Below are positions 34,072-46,589 of a stretch of DNA of 64,000 nt, in pieces. This DNA is from Siphonodentalium dalli (taxonomy: Eukaryota; Mollusca; Scaphopoda; Gadilida; Siphonodentaliidae): contig CP136066.1 in NCBI GenBank assembly GCA_032622095.1, forward strand, positions 118,505,319 through 118,569,318, in the 5' to 3' direction. A model generated the notes under the pieces. It searched no databases. It was not told the DNA's origin and saw nothing but the letters and a program-made list of their open reading frames with translations. Positions within the stretch are counted from its first letter, which is position 1, and the number at the start of each line of letters is the position of its first letter. The translations under genes were made by a program, and so were the position numbers.

Positions 34072-34840
34072 AATAAAAGGCCGCTCGGCCACAGTGTCCC
34101 CCGATCTGGTGGCTTCATTTGGAGCGGAGGCTTTGTAGAAGTACCGGGTATACTATATGGATAAGACACTTGTGCATTGTCTCATTACTGACATGCATAC
34201 AAATAACCAAATCTTAAAAAAACTCTTAAAGTAAAAATTGGCACAAAATGAAGAAAATGACAAGAAAAATTGAATTTTCTAAGTTGAAAAGCCCATAACT
34301 CTGAGAAAAATCATCGGATCAAACTCAAATTCGATCTTAACCTGTATCTTGATATGACTGATCCACATGAAAACGGTATTTGCAATTAAAGGATCCAAAC
34401 TTGAGATATCATCCGGAAACCGAAAAAGTGAGAAATTTTCTAAGTAAAACAAGTCGAAAAAGGGCCACAACTCTCGCAAAAATGGGCGGAGCATACCCAT
34501 ATAAGAACTTGACCTGTACATAGGGCTGATAAACTCACATACCAAATTTGGTTCAGATATGATCACACAAACTGAAGTTATCATCCGGAAACCAGAAAAT
34601 TACAAGATTCTAAGTCAAAAAAGGGCCATAACTCTCGCAAAAATGGGCGGAGCAAACCCATATTCGAACTTGACCTGTATTTTGGTTTGATAAACTCACC
34701 TATCAAATTTGCTTTTGATATAATAACCGAAACTAAAGTTATCATCCGGAAACCATTTCCGGACGCACGTACGGACGGACAATAACTGGGGGGGGGGGGG
34801 GGGGGGTGGCCGGGTGGGTATACCTTAATAGTCCTCTAGT
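34072..34840 (-). repeat. Family A element, full length, reverse orientation
   Basis: The 3' end (plus-strand left) reads AATAAAAGG then GGCCGCTCGGCC (stem-loop 34079-34090) and CACAGTGTCCCC. Three A monomers follow, then a CCGT-type microsatellite (about 34762-34781), a G19 tract (34788-34806) and AATAGTCC, matching the GGACTATT of the 2167 copy. A close inverted relative of 1340-2000. Confidence 0.8.
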
Positions 34841-35529
34841 CCTTAAATAGTATATAGTATTAGATGTTTGGCTGACATCATATGTTTCAACCTGATTTTG
34901 CTTCAGTTTCTTCACCTTTTAATAGTATGGTTTGGGTTGTAACTGGCGAAAGAGAAATGTTTGAAGGCAAAGCTCCAAAAATTATATATGGAAGAATTTG
35001 GTAGCAATCCATATAAACTCCATGCATTTATTGTTCCAATACATAATTTCTGGTACCACTCATGAGTGGATGCTTCAAAAATTCTATCTAGTCAGGTGTC
35101 CTTAAATTTTTATTGTTTTTGACTGCATGAGAATTCTTATTGAAGTTATTGTTGTTATTCACAATCCCAGATTCTCTGCAAGTCATTAAATATTTCTAAG
35201 TGCCATGTGCAAACTTGTGGGAGAGCTATGGTCATATTACAGAGAGAAACTTTACACAGCTGTTAGAAATTTGGCCAAATTGATTTATTTATCACTTGTG
35301 GCTGGTGGATAGCGTGGGAAAGTCTGCATGTTTTATACTTATCATAGAGCATGCACACTATTACTTATAAATGGTCTGTTCAGATCTTCATATTTAATAG
35401 TAAATGAAGTTGCTTAATGTTGTGCATATGAAAGGTAACTACTGGTTGTAAGTGATAAACACTGCGGAATAGGCCTACATTTCACCTGATAAGGAGGAGC
35501 TATAAAGTGGGCATTATATACTGGATTGT
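34841..35529. other. Unassigned AT-rich DNA
   Basis: No gene or repeat of the window recognised. Confidence 0.4.
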
Positions 35530-36776
35530 CTCCTAAGTTTGAGCTATTGCCATGGGTTGGCGTCTGTCTTCTGTGTGTGTGTCTGTGTGTCCGTCAACAC
35601 TTTCCTTTGGCGCGGGCTACAGGTAGTATCTTTGGTCTGATCTTTATGAAATTTGTCATGAATGTTGACATTGACATGTAGATGGGAACGAGTCATTTTG
35701 GGGTCATTCAGCCAAAAATACATGGCTGATGGTGGCCATCTTGGATTTCAAAATGAAATCCATTGGCGCGGGCTACAGGCCGTACTGTTGGTGTGATCAT
35801 CATAAAATTTGTCATGAATGTTGACATTTACATGTAGATGGGAACCAGTCATTTTAGGATCATTCGGCCGAAAAACATGGCCGCTGGTGGCCATCTTGGA
35901 TTTTGCTCTTTGCATCACTAAATCCTTTGACACATTCTACAGACCAACTCTCTGATCCGATCATCACAAAACTTTATTTTTCAAGTTTTTATTAAGCAAT
36001 ACCAATGAATTTTGGTTTCTGCTGTAACATAAACAAACATTTATTACAAAAACAAAACAAAAACACAATTGTTACATGTATATGTATGGGGGGTTTTTCT
36101 TTGAATTTATATGGATCATCGGGTGACCTAGATGGGAACGAGTCATTTTGGGGTCATTTGGCCAAAAACATGGCCGCCGGCAGCCATATTGGATTTTACT
36201 CTTTGCATCACTAAATACTTTGACACACCCTACATACCACATACCTGAGCTGATCATCACCAAACTTCATATGGATCATCGGGGTGACCTCTTGATGGGA
36301 ACGAGTCATTTCGAGGTCATTCGGCAAAAAAATATGGCCACCAATGGCCATTTTGGATTTTACTCTTTGTATGACTAAATATTTCTACAAATTCCATTAG
36401 CATGGGTTATAGACCGATCTGTTTGTTTGATCTTCATGAAATTTGTCATGGATGTTGAGTAATTTTGGGGTCATTCGGCCAAAAAACATGGCCATCTTGG
36501 ATTTTACTCTTTACATGACTAAATCCTTTGACAATGGCTACAGGTCGTATTTTTTGTGGGATCATCATGAAATTTGTGATGGATGTTAACAATAACATGT
36601 AAATGGTAATGAGTCTTTTTGGGGTCATTTGGCAAAAAAAACATGGCTGCCAGCGGCCATCTTGGAGTTTACTCTTTGCATAACTAGACCTTTCAACTTT
36701 CCACATTCCTAATCAATCCATTGACTGCAACACATGAAATAATTCCCTTTCCAAGTTGAGCTACAGTGTCATTTGA
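35530..36776 (+). repeat. Family D element D1
   Basis: A partly decayed 5' end ('gtttgagctattgccatgg'), GTGTGTCCGTC microsatellite, about six D monomers and the 3' end 'aagttgagctacagtgtcat', where the second stem arm is lost. The most degraded of the bounded D elements. Confidence 0.8.
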
Positions 36777-36799
36777 GTTATTAGCATCATTTTAATACA

Positions 36800-36985
36800 A
36801 ACGAACATAACTTTGGCCGTATATTGTGCTGTGAGGCATCAATCAAGGTGTTAATTAACTACCGCTTTACTATACGGCTTACACATTTATAATACTCAGT
36901 TGTTTTGACTTTGTTTAACTCCCCTCAGTCTTTATCTGGGCTTGGGACCAGAAGACTTCGTAGAAGTCAGGCGGATTTAAAGTTA
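36800..36985 (+). repeat. Repeat R, inverted relative to 50917-51117
   Basis: 'caatcaaggtgttaattaac', 'gttttgactttgtttaactc', 'cctcagtctttatctgggct' and 'agacttcgtagaagtcaggc'. The copy at 50.9 kb has the perfect stem GACTTCG-A-CGAAGTC. Both copies directly follow a D element 3' end. Confidence 0.75.
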
Positions 36986-37014
36986 TGCAATTGTGAGACT
37001 GCAATTGCGTTTGT

Positions 37015-37760
37015 AAAATGAAATAATTTGCTACACAAAAGAATCATTATCTAATCGAATATCTGAGAGATGGTTGCCATTGGTTGGCCATTTGTTGGTC
37101 ACATATTTATTATCAGCTCAGAAGATATATTTATAGAACATGCATATCACACTGCTCTTTCAGTAGAGCTTGCTAATTTTCAATCAGTTGAAGTTTGGAA
37201 TTCAGTCTTTATCTACTAGTAAGCTTGGGACCAGAAGACTTTATCTTATACCGGTATATATATTTTAAAAAAAATAAGTAGGCACGGGCTCGGGTCGCGA
37301 TTTATTATGTAAGGTATCTTTGGAATTCGCTAATGAGATAATGCAATTGAGAGTTTAATTCTGTGCAATTGCGTTTGAAAATGCTTGCGGTTTCAACATT
37401 TCTGCGATTGAATAATTGATTTTCGCGTTCCAAACGTTTTGATTTAGATTCATTCTCCTCGGTTAGAATTACCATGAGTTTGTTCAATTGGCTGAAAGCT
37501 GAAATGGAATCATGCAACATGGTCAGGTAAAATGAAATACTTTGCAACACAAAAAATCATTATCTAATCGAATATCTGAGAGATGGTTGGCCATTCGTTG
37601 GTCACATATTGTACATGTATTTTTTTTAAGGGGTTCAATAATAAAGAGTGTTTCTTATCAGCTCAGAAGATATGTAGGAAAATTGGTACAGGTGGATCAG
37701 ATGTATAATTATATATCACACTGATCTTTCGGTAGAGCTTGCTAACTGTCAGTCAGTTGA
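37015..37760 (+). repeat. Tandem duplication with ~505 bp period
   Basis: 'tcattatctaatcgaatatc' with 'tgagagatggtt', 'ttatcagctcagaagatat' and 'gttgaagtttggaatt' occur at 37045-37205 and again at 37556-37770. The second copy carries a ~45 bp extra stretch. Confidence 0.75.
37305..37550 (-). CDS. Possible exon with coiled-coil character, unrecognised
   Basis: An 81-residue minus-strand frame that ends in TAA. The middle reads SQLNKLMVILTEENESKSK, then RLERENQLFNRRNVETASIF and NSQLHYLISEFQRY, rich in Leu/Glu/Lys with heptad-like spacing. A TTCCATTTCAG just upstream of the SQLNK codons would serve as a splice acceptor, so this could be a last exon. The nominal start is not ATG. Coiled-coil stalks of this type occur in many secreted invertebrate proteins, but no domain is visible. 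It lies within the 505 bp duplication spacer, and chance is not excluded. Confidence 0.3.
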   Translation of the reverse strand: MLQSISFYLTMLHDSISAFSQLNKLMVILTEENESKSKRLERENQLFNRRNVETASIFKRNCTELNSQLHYLISEFQRYLT

Positions 37761-37828
37761 AGTTTGGAATTGTTAACGTCACAAAATTGTGAAGTCTTCA
37801 CACAGTCTCTCGTTCTGCTGTCATTTTT

Positions 37829-40752
37829 AGCTCAACTTTACTTTGTAAAGTTTGAGCTATTGCCATGGCTTGGTATCCGTCGACCGTGTGTGTGCGTGAT
37901 GCGTCAACAATTTCCTTTAGCACAGGCTACAGTTCGTACCTTTGGTCCGATTACTATGAAATTTGTCATGGATGTTGACATTGACATGTAGATGGGGAAA
38001 CGAGTCATTTTGGGGTCATTCAGAAAAAAAACGTGGCTGCCATCAGCCATCTTGGATTTCAAAATTCAATCCATTAGCACAGGCTACAGGCCGTACTGTT
38101 CGTCTTATTGTCATGAAATTTGTCATGAATGTTAATAATGACATATAGATGGGAAACGAGTCATTTTGGGATCATTCGGCCAAAAAACATGGCCGCCAGC
38201 AGCCATCTTGGATTTTACTCTTTGTATGACTAAATCCTTTAGCACGGGCTACAGTTCGTACCTTTAGTCTGATAATCATAAAATTTGTCATGGATGTTAA
38301 CAATGGCATGTAGATGGGAACGAGTCATTTTGGGGTCTTTCTGACAAAAAACATGGCCGCCAGCAGCCATCTTTGATTTCAAAATTTAATTCATTAGCAC
38401 GGGCCACAGGTCATACTGTTCGTCTTATCATCATGAAATTTGTCATGGATGTTAATATTGACATGTAGATGGGAACGAGTCATTTTGGGGTTATTCGGCC
38501 AAAAAACATGGCCGCCAGCAGCCATCTTGGATTTTACTCTTTGTATGACTAAATTCTTTAGCACAGGCTACAGGTCGTACCTTTAGTCTGATCATCATAA
38601 AATTTGTCATGAATGTTAACAATGACATGTAGATCTGTGGGAACGAGTCATTTTGGGGTCATTCGGCCCGAAAAACATGGCCGCCAGCAGCCATCTTGAA
38701 TTTTACTCTTTGTATAACTAAATCCTTTAGCACGGGCTTCAGGTCGTACCTTTAGTCTAATTATCATAAAATTTGTCATGAATGTTAATAATGACATGTA
38801 GATGGAAACGAGTCATTTTGGGGTTATTCGGCCAAAAAACATGGCCGCCAGCAGCCATCTTGGATTTTACTCTTTGTATGACTAAATCGTTTAGCACGGG
38901 CTACAGTTTGTACCTTTAGTCTTATCATCATAAAATTTGTCATGGATGTTAACAATGGCATGTAGATGGGAACGAGTCATTTTGGGGTCATTCGGCCTAA
39001 AACATGGCCGCCAGCAGCCATCTTTGATTTCAAAATTTAATTCATTAGCATGGGCCACAGGTCGTACTGTTCGTCTGATCATCATGAAATTTGTCATGGA
39101 TGTTAATATTGACATGCAGATGGGAACGAGTAATTTTGGTGTCATTGGGCCAAAAAACATGGCCGCCAGCAGCCATCTTGGATTTTACTCTTTGTATGAC
39201 TAAATTCTTTAGCACGGGCTACAGGTCGTACCTTTAGTCTGATCATCTTGAAATTTGTCATGAATGTTAATAATGACATGTAGATGGGAACGAGTCATTT
39301 TGGGGTCATTCGGCCAAAAAACATGGCCGCCAGCAGCCATCTTGGATTTTACTCTTTGTATGACTAAATCCTTTAGCATGGGCTACAGTTCGTACCTTTA
39401 GTCTGATCATCATAAAATTTGTCATGGATGTTAACAATGGCATGGATGGGAACGAGTCATTTTGGGGTCAATCGGCCGAAAAACATGGTCGCCAGCGGCC
39501 ATCTTTGATTTCAAAATTCAATCCATTAGCACAGGCTACAGGTCGTACCTTTTGTCTGATCATCATGAAATTTGTCATGGATGTTAATATTGACATGTAG
39601 ATGGGAACGAGTGATTTTGGGGTCATTCAGCTAAAAAACATGGCCACCAGCAGCCATCTTGGATTTTACTATTTGCATGACTAAATCCTTTCCCGCGGGC
39701 TACAGGTCGTAGCTTTGGTCGGAATTACATGAAATTTGTCATGGATGTTAACAATGACATGTAGATGGGAACGAGTGATTTTGGGGTTTGTCGGCCAAAA
39801 AACATGGCCACCAGCAGCCATTTTGGATTTTTCCTCTTTGCATGACTAAATCCTTTGGTGCGGGTTGCAGGTCGTACCTTTGGTAGGATCTTCATGAAAT
39901 TTGTCATGGCTGTTGACATTGACATGCAGATGGGAACGTGTCATTTTGGGGTCAATCGACCAAAAAACATGGCCACTGGTGGCCCATCTTGGATTTCAAA
40001 ATTAAATCCATTGGCGCGGGCGGGCTACATGTCGTACTATTTGTCTGATAATCATGAAATTTGTCATGGATGTTAATAATGACATGTAGATGTGAACGAG
40101 TTCTTTTGGGGTCAATCGGTCAAAAAACATGGCCACCAGCAGCCATCTTGGATTTTACTCTTTGCATGACTAAATCCTTTGGCACAGGTAAGATATTTCA
40201 ATCAGCATCTTTCCTATTTCTCCATTTACTGTAAAGGAATCAGGGAGCTAAATGTGTTCCTAGAGTCGGGGAGCGAGTACACCGTGGAATGCTAAAGGTG
40301 AAGGTAACTGAAGAATGACCTTCACCTGATACATGCAACACGTTATTAAAGGATGACATTGTGTTTATTTGATTTGTACATAATATCTAAATAATTTAAA
40401 CTGGTGAATGAATGGGGGAACGGATTTTTGTGAGCGGGAAATGTATTTAACTAGCTGTTGTAGATCTGGGTTTTTCCAGATCGAATTTGGCTGTGGGATA
40501 GCCCTATCGTACACTTGGGGATTTATTTTAAAAAGTAAACACATGACCTACTGATTTTTCTTGCATCTTCGTGATCAACTGGTGTCAATCTAGCTGGGTA
40601 AACATCACTGGTATGGCCTGCAGGCTTCAATTCAGTGAATTGGCCGAAACGTTAACACTGTCGCCTATGGGAAACCATTTAGTTCAGTGATTCCTAAACC
40701 ATTAAATTATTCCCCTACCTAAGTTGAGCTACAGTGTCATTGACACTTTCAT
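37829..40752 (+). repeat. Family D element D2, full length
   Basis: 5' stem-loop 37829-37858 (AGCTCAACTTTAC-TTT-GTAAAGTTTGAGCT, after TTTTT), GAGCTATTGCCATGG, a short GTGTGTGCG microsatellite, and about 14 monomers of ~163-165 bp (37915-40185). The 3' segment ends in 'aagttgagctacagtg', stem-loop AGTGTC-ATT-GACACT (40733-40747) and CTTTCATT. Each monomer has 'gggctacaggtcgtac', 'gaaatttgtcatggatgtta', 'gacatgtagatgggaacgag', 'catggccgccagcagccatc' and 'ttggatttt'. Minus- and plus-strand ORFs here are translations of the satellite. Confidence 0.9.
40235..40695. mobile_element. 461 bp insertion in the D2 3' segment
   Basis: Element D4 reads 'ccatttactgtcaaccatta' continuously at about 60580. 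In D2 the same point is split between 'ccatttactgtaa' and 'aaccattaaatt' by a segment with inverted ends AGGAATCA / TGATTCCT. The 3' end of D2 is otherwise collinear with D4. No coding content. Confidence 0.65.
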
Positions 40753-40775
40753 TGTTCAAATTTTGTGTCTGACTT

Positions 40776-41030
40776 TCAAGAAGATGCAATATCAGATAAG
40801 GTAAAATCCCCGCCACCATGGAGGGCTCTTCGAATATTACGCAGTTGGTCAGTCACTAATTCATCTAAATTGTCTGTCAATTGAGTTAATTCCTTTGCCT
40901 TCCAATTGTTTTCTAATATTTTATTATTGTTAAGGATTTCACAATTGTTATTCGTCCAACATTTCTGAATTGTTGAATTTGCTTCAGTTTTGAAAACTTG
41001 TATGATCCCAGTGCAGATAAAGAGGTCCAA
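40776..41030 (-). CDS. Possible coding exon, unrecognised
   Basis: An 84-residue minus-strand frame ending in TGA: FKTEANSTIQKCWTNNNCE, then NWKAKELTQLTDNLDELVT and DQLRNIRRALHGGGDFTLSD. The composition (Asn/Leu/Asp with amphipathic spacing) looks more protein-like than the repeat-derived frames nearby. It lies between D2 and D3, outside both. The nominal start is TTG, so a real start or splice site would lie upstream. No family recognised. Confidence 0.3.
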   Translation of the reverse strand: MDLFICTGIIQVFKTEANSTIQKCWTNNNCEILNNNKILENNWKAKELTQLTDNLDELVTDQLRNIRRALHGGGDFTLSDIASS

Positions 41031-42443
41031 GCATGCATAATAGACACTTTGAACATTGCATTAGATTTCCTTAAAATATTGGAATTTTAAAGCTAATTCA
41101 ATGGTAAACTGAACTGAACATTTTTGGCTCAACTTTACTTTGTAAAGTTTGAGCTATTGCCATGGCTTTGTCGTCCGTGTGTGCGTAAGGCGTCAACAAT
41201 ACAGGCTACAGGTCGTACCTTTGATCGGATTATTATGAAATTTGTCATAGCTGTTGACATCAACATTTATACCGGAATGATTCATTTTGGGGTCATTTGG
41301 AAAAAAAACATGGCTGCCAGTGGCCATCTTAGATTTCAAAATTCAATCCATTAGCACGGGCTACAGGCCGTACTGTTCGTCTGATCGTCATGAAATTTGT
41401 CATGGATGTTAATATTGACATGTAGATGGGAACGAGTAATTTTTGGGTCATTCGGCCAAAAAACATGGCCGCCAGCAGCCATCTTGGATTTTACTCTTTG
41501 TATGACTAAATCCTTTAGCACGGGCTACAGGTCGTACCTTTAGTCTGATCATCATAAAATTTGTCATGGATGTTAACAATAAAATGTAGATGGGAACGAG
41601 TCATTTTGGGGTCATTCGGCCAAAAAACATGGCCGCCAGCAGCCATCTTTGATTTTACTCTTTGCATGACTAAATCCTTTAGCACGGGCTACAGGTCGTA
41701 CCTTTGGTCAGATCATCATAAAATTTGTCATGGATGTTAATATTGACATGTAGATGGAAACGAGTCATTTTGGGGGTCATTCGGCCAAAAAACATGGCCG
41801 CCAGCAGCCATCTTGGATTTTACTCTTTGTATGACTAAATCCTTTAGCACGGGCTACAGGTCGTACCTTTAGTCTGATCATCTTGAAATTTGTCATGGAT
41901 GTTAACAATAAAATGTAGATGGGAATGAGTCATTTTGGGGTCATTCGGCCAAAAAACATGGCCGCCAGCAGCCATCTTTGATTTTACTCTTTGCATGACT
42001 AAATCCTTTAGCACGGGCTACAGGTCGTACCTTTGGTCAGATCATCATAAAATTTGTCATGGATGTTAATATTGACATGTAGATGGAAACGAGTCATTTT
42101 GGGGGTCATTCGGCCAAAAAACATGGCCGCCAGCAGCCACCTTGGATTTTTATGTTTACCCATACCATGTATGGTAAACATAGTGTCGTTGTCCGGATTG
42201 ACCACTCGTCGTTCGTCCGTCCCGTCCGTCTGTCCGTCCGTAGACACTTCACGTGTAATGCGATAACTCAAACATTTTCTATTCAATCAGAAGCAAATTT
42301 TGTATATGGGTATATCAGCCCAAAATACAGATCGAGTTCGAATTTGGGTTTGATCCGAGTTTTTGTTACAGAGTTATGGCCCTTTTTCTACTTAGAATCA
42401 CACATTCTGCCATATAGTCGGGGAGCCAATAAGGTCCACCTGC

Positions 42444-42493
<50 letters not shown>

Positions 42494-43659
42494 ATGATTA
42501 CAAATAACCTTATTTTATTGTTCCCTATGGTATCCAGATAAAGAATCCGGATTTCACCGAAAAATAAAGGTGGCCCTACTAGGTGCTAGAGCCATTTGAA
42601 TCCAAGATGGCTGCCATTTCCTCTAATTCCGACCAGCTGTATTTAATCGTTGTAATAGATCGGTTGTTAGCAAAAGACACAGACAAAATGTATGCCATTT
42701 TGTTGGTATGATGTCCTTCTTCAAAATGACAGCAAATAATTTCGAAAAAAATTCAAAATGGCCGCCGAAAAAGACGTCATATGCACGAAAATAGGAAATT
42801 TAATTTATATTTCACCATATCTTCCATTTTTTCTTCACATTAATCATTAGTATTATTGGCAATTTTTTTGAGACAGTCAAACCACACAGGATGTTAATAG
42901 AATGTCAACAACTATGTGCTTTATTTTATTGGACGGATGTTTTACTTCAATGGGAATGAAATTGGTGTAGAAAATTTCCAAAATGGCCGCCGAAAACATG
43001 AAAAATGGTAAATATTGCCCCAGGGTGTCCTGCAATGGCTTACAAGTTGTGGTTGATATATAAAATTGGCTAATCTGTATTACATACATTGAATACTAAG
43101 ATGTCTGATGCACCATGGATCATTGTTTCTATTGTCACCACTGACATCACCAGAAATATTGGATATTTCTCTCACAAACTTGACATAAATATCGGCAAAA
43201 ATTAACTTTTCAGGGTTGGACAATTGTTTTAAGTAAAATGCAACTATCATTGGTATCAAAGGTATTTATTGTTTTGGTCTATCTTAAATGTGTCACACTA
43301 CGGTGTTTATAGACCAAATTGCTCAAGATGGCTTCCAAAATGGCAACCAAATTTGTAAAAAGTTAATTTTTTACATATATCCCGAACATTATTCTCTGCG
43401 TTATCCGACAAGGTATTAAATTGTGACTCACTTGGTTATTATACGTGTTAGTTAATTAGCTGACAACCTCGTTCTATTATGTTTGTCCCAGTTCCGTATG
43501 GGGCATAACAAATTCATTTTAAAGTTGCAGTATGAAATTTGGCGGAGAACCTCTTTTGTGATTCTTGCCATATTATTGAAAGGAAATGGGCAGAACTTTG
43601 AAATGGAACTGAGACGAACCATAATATGTGGCTATTCTGGTCCATTATGATAAAACATA

Positions 43660-44600
43660 TCAACTGGATATAGGGTGAATGCCAGGGAGTGTCTATATGA
43701 CCATAGGTAAGGTGAATAGGTATACAGGGAGTTATTGTATGGTCAATGGTGAAACGAGTACATGTATGTATACAATGAGTGACTGTATGATCATAAATGT
43801 AATGAATAGCTATGCAGGGAGTGACTAAATTGTCATGTGTCAGGTGTATGAGTATACCCGGTGTTCCTGCTTGGTGACTCGTTGCGGTATGGTCATGTGT
43901 AGGTTATACGGGCATACACATGTGTTGCTATATGGTCATGGGCGAGGGGTATGTGTATATAGCGAGCGGCTATATGGCCATGGATGATGTGCATATGCAT
44001 ACATGGATTGAATATACTGACATGGCTGGGGAGTATTAGTATATCTTGAGTGGCTATTCTGCTATGGTGTGACAAATAGGGATACAGGGAGTGACATGGC
44101 CAAGGGTGAGGTGAATATATATACAATGATTGACCATGATCATGTATGAATGTTTTGAATAGGTACACACGGGGTGACTATATGGCCATAGGTCAGATGA
44201 AGGAGTATACCAGGTACCATGGATGAGGGTATATGTATGAAGCGAGTGGCTATATAGCCACTCGCTTCATACATATACCCTCATTGGTGAGGTGGATATA
44301 TATACCCGGGGTGACTCTATGGTCATTGTTGTGGTGCTGATGTATATATTGAATGTCTATTTGACCATGTGTGTGTGGAGAATAGGTATACATGGGATGA
44401 CCATATGGGCAATGGTGAGGTGAATGGGTATACAAGGAGTGACTCTATGGTTATCGGTCATGTTTTGGATTATACCCGGTGTGCTTGCATTGTGACGCAT
44501 GGCTGTATGGTCATCCATGGTCATGGGTCAGGTGTACGTTTAGACAGTTGGTCACTGTATTGTTATGTCTGTGGTGTTTATGCATATATGGAATGACTGT
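43660..44600 (-). repeat. 42 bp satellite, left arm of the foldback
   Basis: Imperfect units such as 'gtatacagggagtgactgta' with 'tggtcat' repeated along the arm, with indels. The reverse complement of the right block at 44740-45790. Minus-strand frames 43893-44168 and 44250-44435 stay open because the unit is a multiple of three. Confidence 0.75.
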
Positions 44601-44740
44601 GTGGTAATGGGTGGCTATCGCTTTTCACGTTTAAAGTTCCCCCATGTACACAAACACTATCAAGGTGGAGAACTCTTTGACACGACCTCTCTATTGATTA
44701 ACATATCCTTGAGTTATTGTGGAAAGCGATAGCCACCCAA
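44601..44740. repeat. Foldback centre
   Basis: GGGTGGCTATCGCTTTTC (about 44609) faces GGAAAGCGATAGCCACCC (about 44721) across a ~90-base unique spacer, which is the loop of the giant hairpin. Confidence 0.75.
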
Positions 44741-45790
44741 ATTACACATGTACAACGCATCCCATGACCTCATATGTACATAAACACCACACAAATGACA
44801 ATATAGTCACCCACTCTATACACGTACACCTGACCATACAGCCTTATTTGGCTATACCGGTACTTGCCACAAATGACGATACAGCCATGAATCACCATGC
44901 ATGAACACCAGGTATACTCCTACACCTGACCATATAGTCACTCTATGTATACATATTCACCACATTCACGGTCATACAGTCACTCATTGTATACCTATTC
45001 ACCTCACCATGGACCATACAGCCACTACATGTATATCTATTCGCCATACCCATGACCATAGAGTCAATCCAGATATACATATACACCTCACCCACACATG
45101 ACAATTCATCAACTCACTGTATACTCATACACGCCATCCATGATCATTCATCTACACCATATACACCACCGATGATAATACATCCACAACATATATAAAT
45201 ATACGACCCACCTGTTACCAAAAGGGCACTCCCTATATAGCCACACGCTCGTCAATGACCATACAGCTTATTCCAGGTATGCATATAACTTCAATCTTGA
45301 CTACAGGCATACCATGTGCACCTATACACATTACCCATAACCATAAAATCACTCCCTATTTATCTACGCACTCCATCCATGATCATACAGACAGCACAAA
45401 TATACATATACACCACATGTCACAATACAGCCACACACGGTACACATATACATCACGACCACCACGACCTTACAGTCACTCCATATATACATAAACAACA
45501 CACGGATGACCATGTAGCTACTCTCGTTATATCTATACACCACATCAATGCCCATACGATCACATCGGCCACACACAATATACCGTACAGTCACTACATG
45601 TATACCGATTCACCTCACACATGCCCATACAGCCACTCCTTATATTCCTATGCATCTCACCATGGACACCCCACTCATAACCATATAGTCACTCATTGTA
45701 TACCTATTCACATCATTCATGACCATACAGTAACTCCCTGTATACCTATTCACATCACCTATGATCATACAGTAACTCCCTGGCTGCCAT
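44741..45790 (+). repeat. 42 bp satellite, right arm of the foldback
   Basis: Consecutive units near 45680-45780 are exactly 42 bp (for example 'catacagtaactccctgtat' then 'acctattcacatcacctatg' and 'at'). They encode a 14-residue His-rich theme such as HDHTVTPCIPIHIT. The longest frame, 45316-45846, has 176 residues. Repeat-derived peptide rather than an established gene. Confidence 0.75.
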
Positions 45791-46589
45791 ATTGGCATCC
45801 ATCTTTTATCCAGTTGATCACTTTTTATCATAATGGGCCAGAATAGCCACATATTATGGTTCTTCTCAGTTCCGTTTCAAAGTTTTGCCCATCATTTCCT
45901 TTCAATAATATGGCCAGAATCACAAAAGAGGTTCTCCGCAAAATTCCATACTGCAACTTTAAAATGAATTTGTCATGCCCCATACGGAACTGGGACAAAC
46001 AGAATAGAACGTAGTTGTCGGTTAATTAACTAACACGTATAATAACCAAGTCACAGTTTGCTACCTTGTCGAATAACGCAGATAATAATGTTCGGGATAT
46101 ATGTAAAAAATTTACTTTTTACAAATTTGGATGCCATTTTGGAAGCCATCTTGAGCAATTTGGTCTATAAACACCGTAGTGTGACACATTTAAGATAAAT
46201 ACTTTTGATACCAATGATAGTTGCATTTTACTTAAAACAATTGTCCAACCCTGAAAAGTTAATTTTTGCCGATATTTATGTCAAGTTTGTGAGAGAAAAA
46301 TCCAATATTTCTGGTGATGTCAGTGGTGACAATAGAAACAATGATCCATGGTGCATCAGACATGTTAGTATTCAATGTATATAATACAGATTAGCCAATT
46401 TTATATATCAACCACAACTTGTAAGCCATTGCAGGACACCCTGGGGCAATATTTACCATTTTTCATGTTTTCGGCGGCCATTTTGGAAATTTTCTACACC
46501 AATTTCATTCCCATTGAAGTAAAACATCCGTCCAATAAAATAAAGCACATAGTTGTTGACATTCTATTAACATCCTGTGTGGTTTGTCG

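Noticed and set aside
43660-45790. Regularly spaced repeats as a CRISPR-like array
   Set aside because: Units are contiguous 42 bp satellite copies without unique spacers, in a eukaryotic context.
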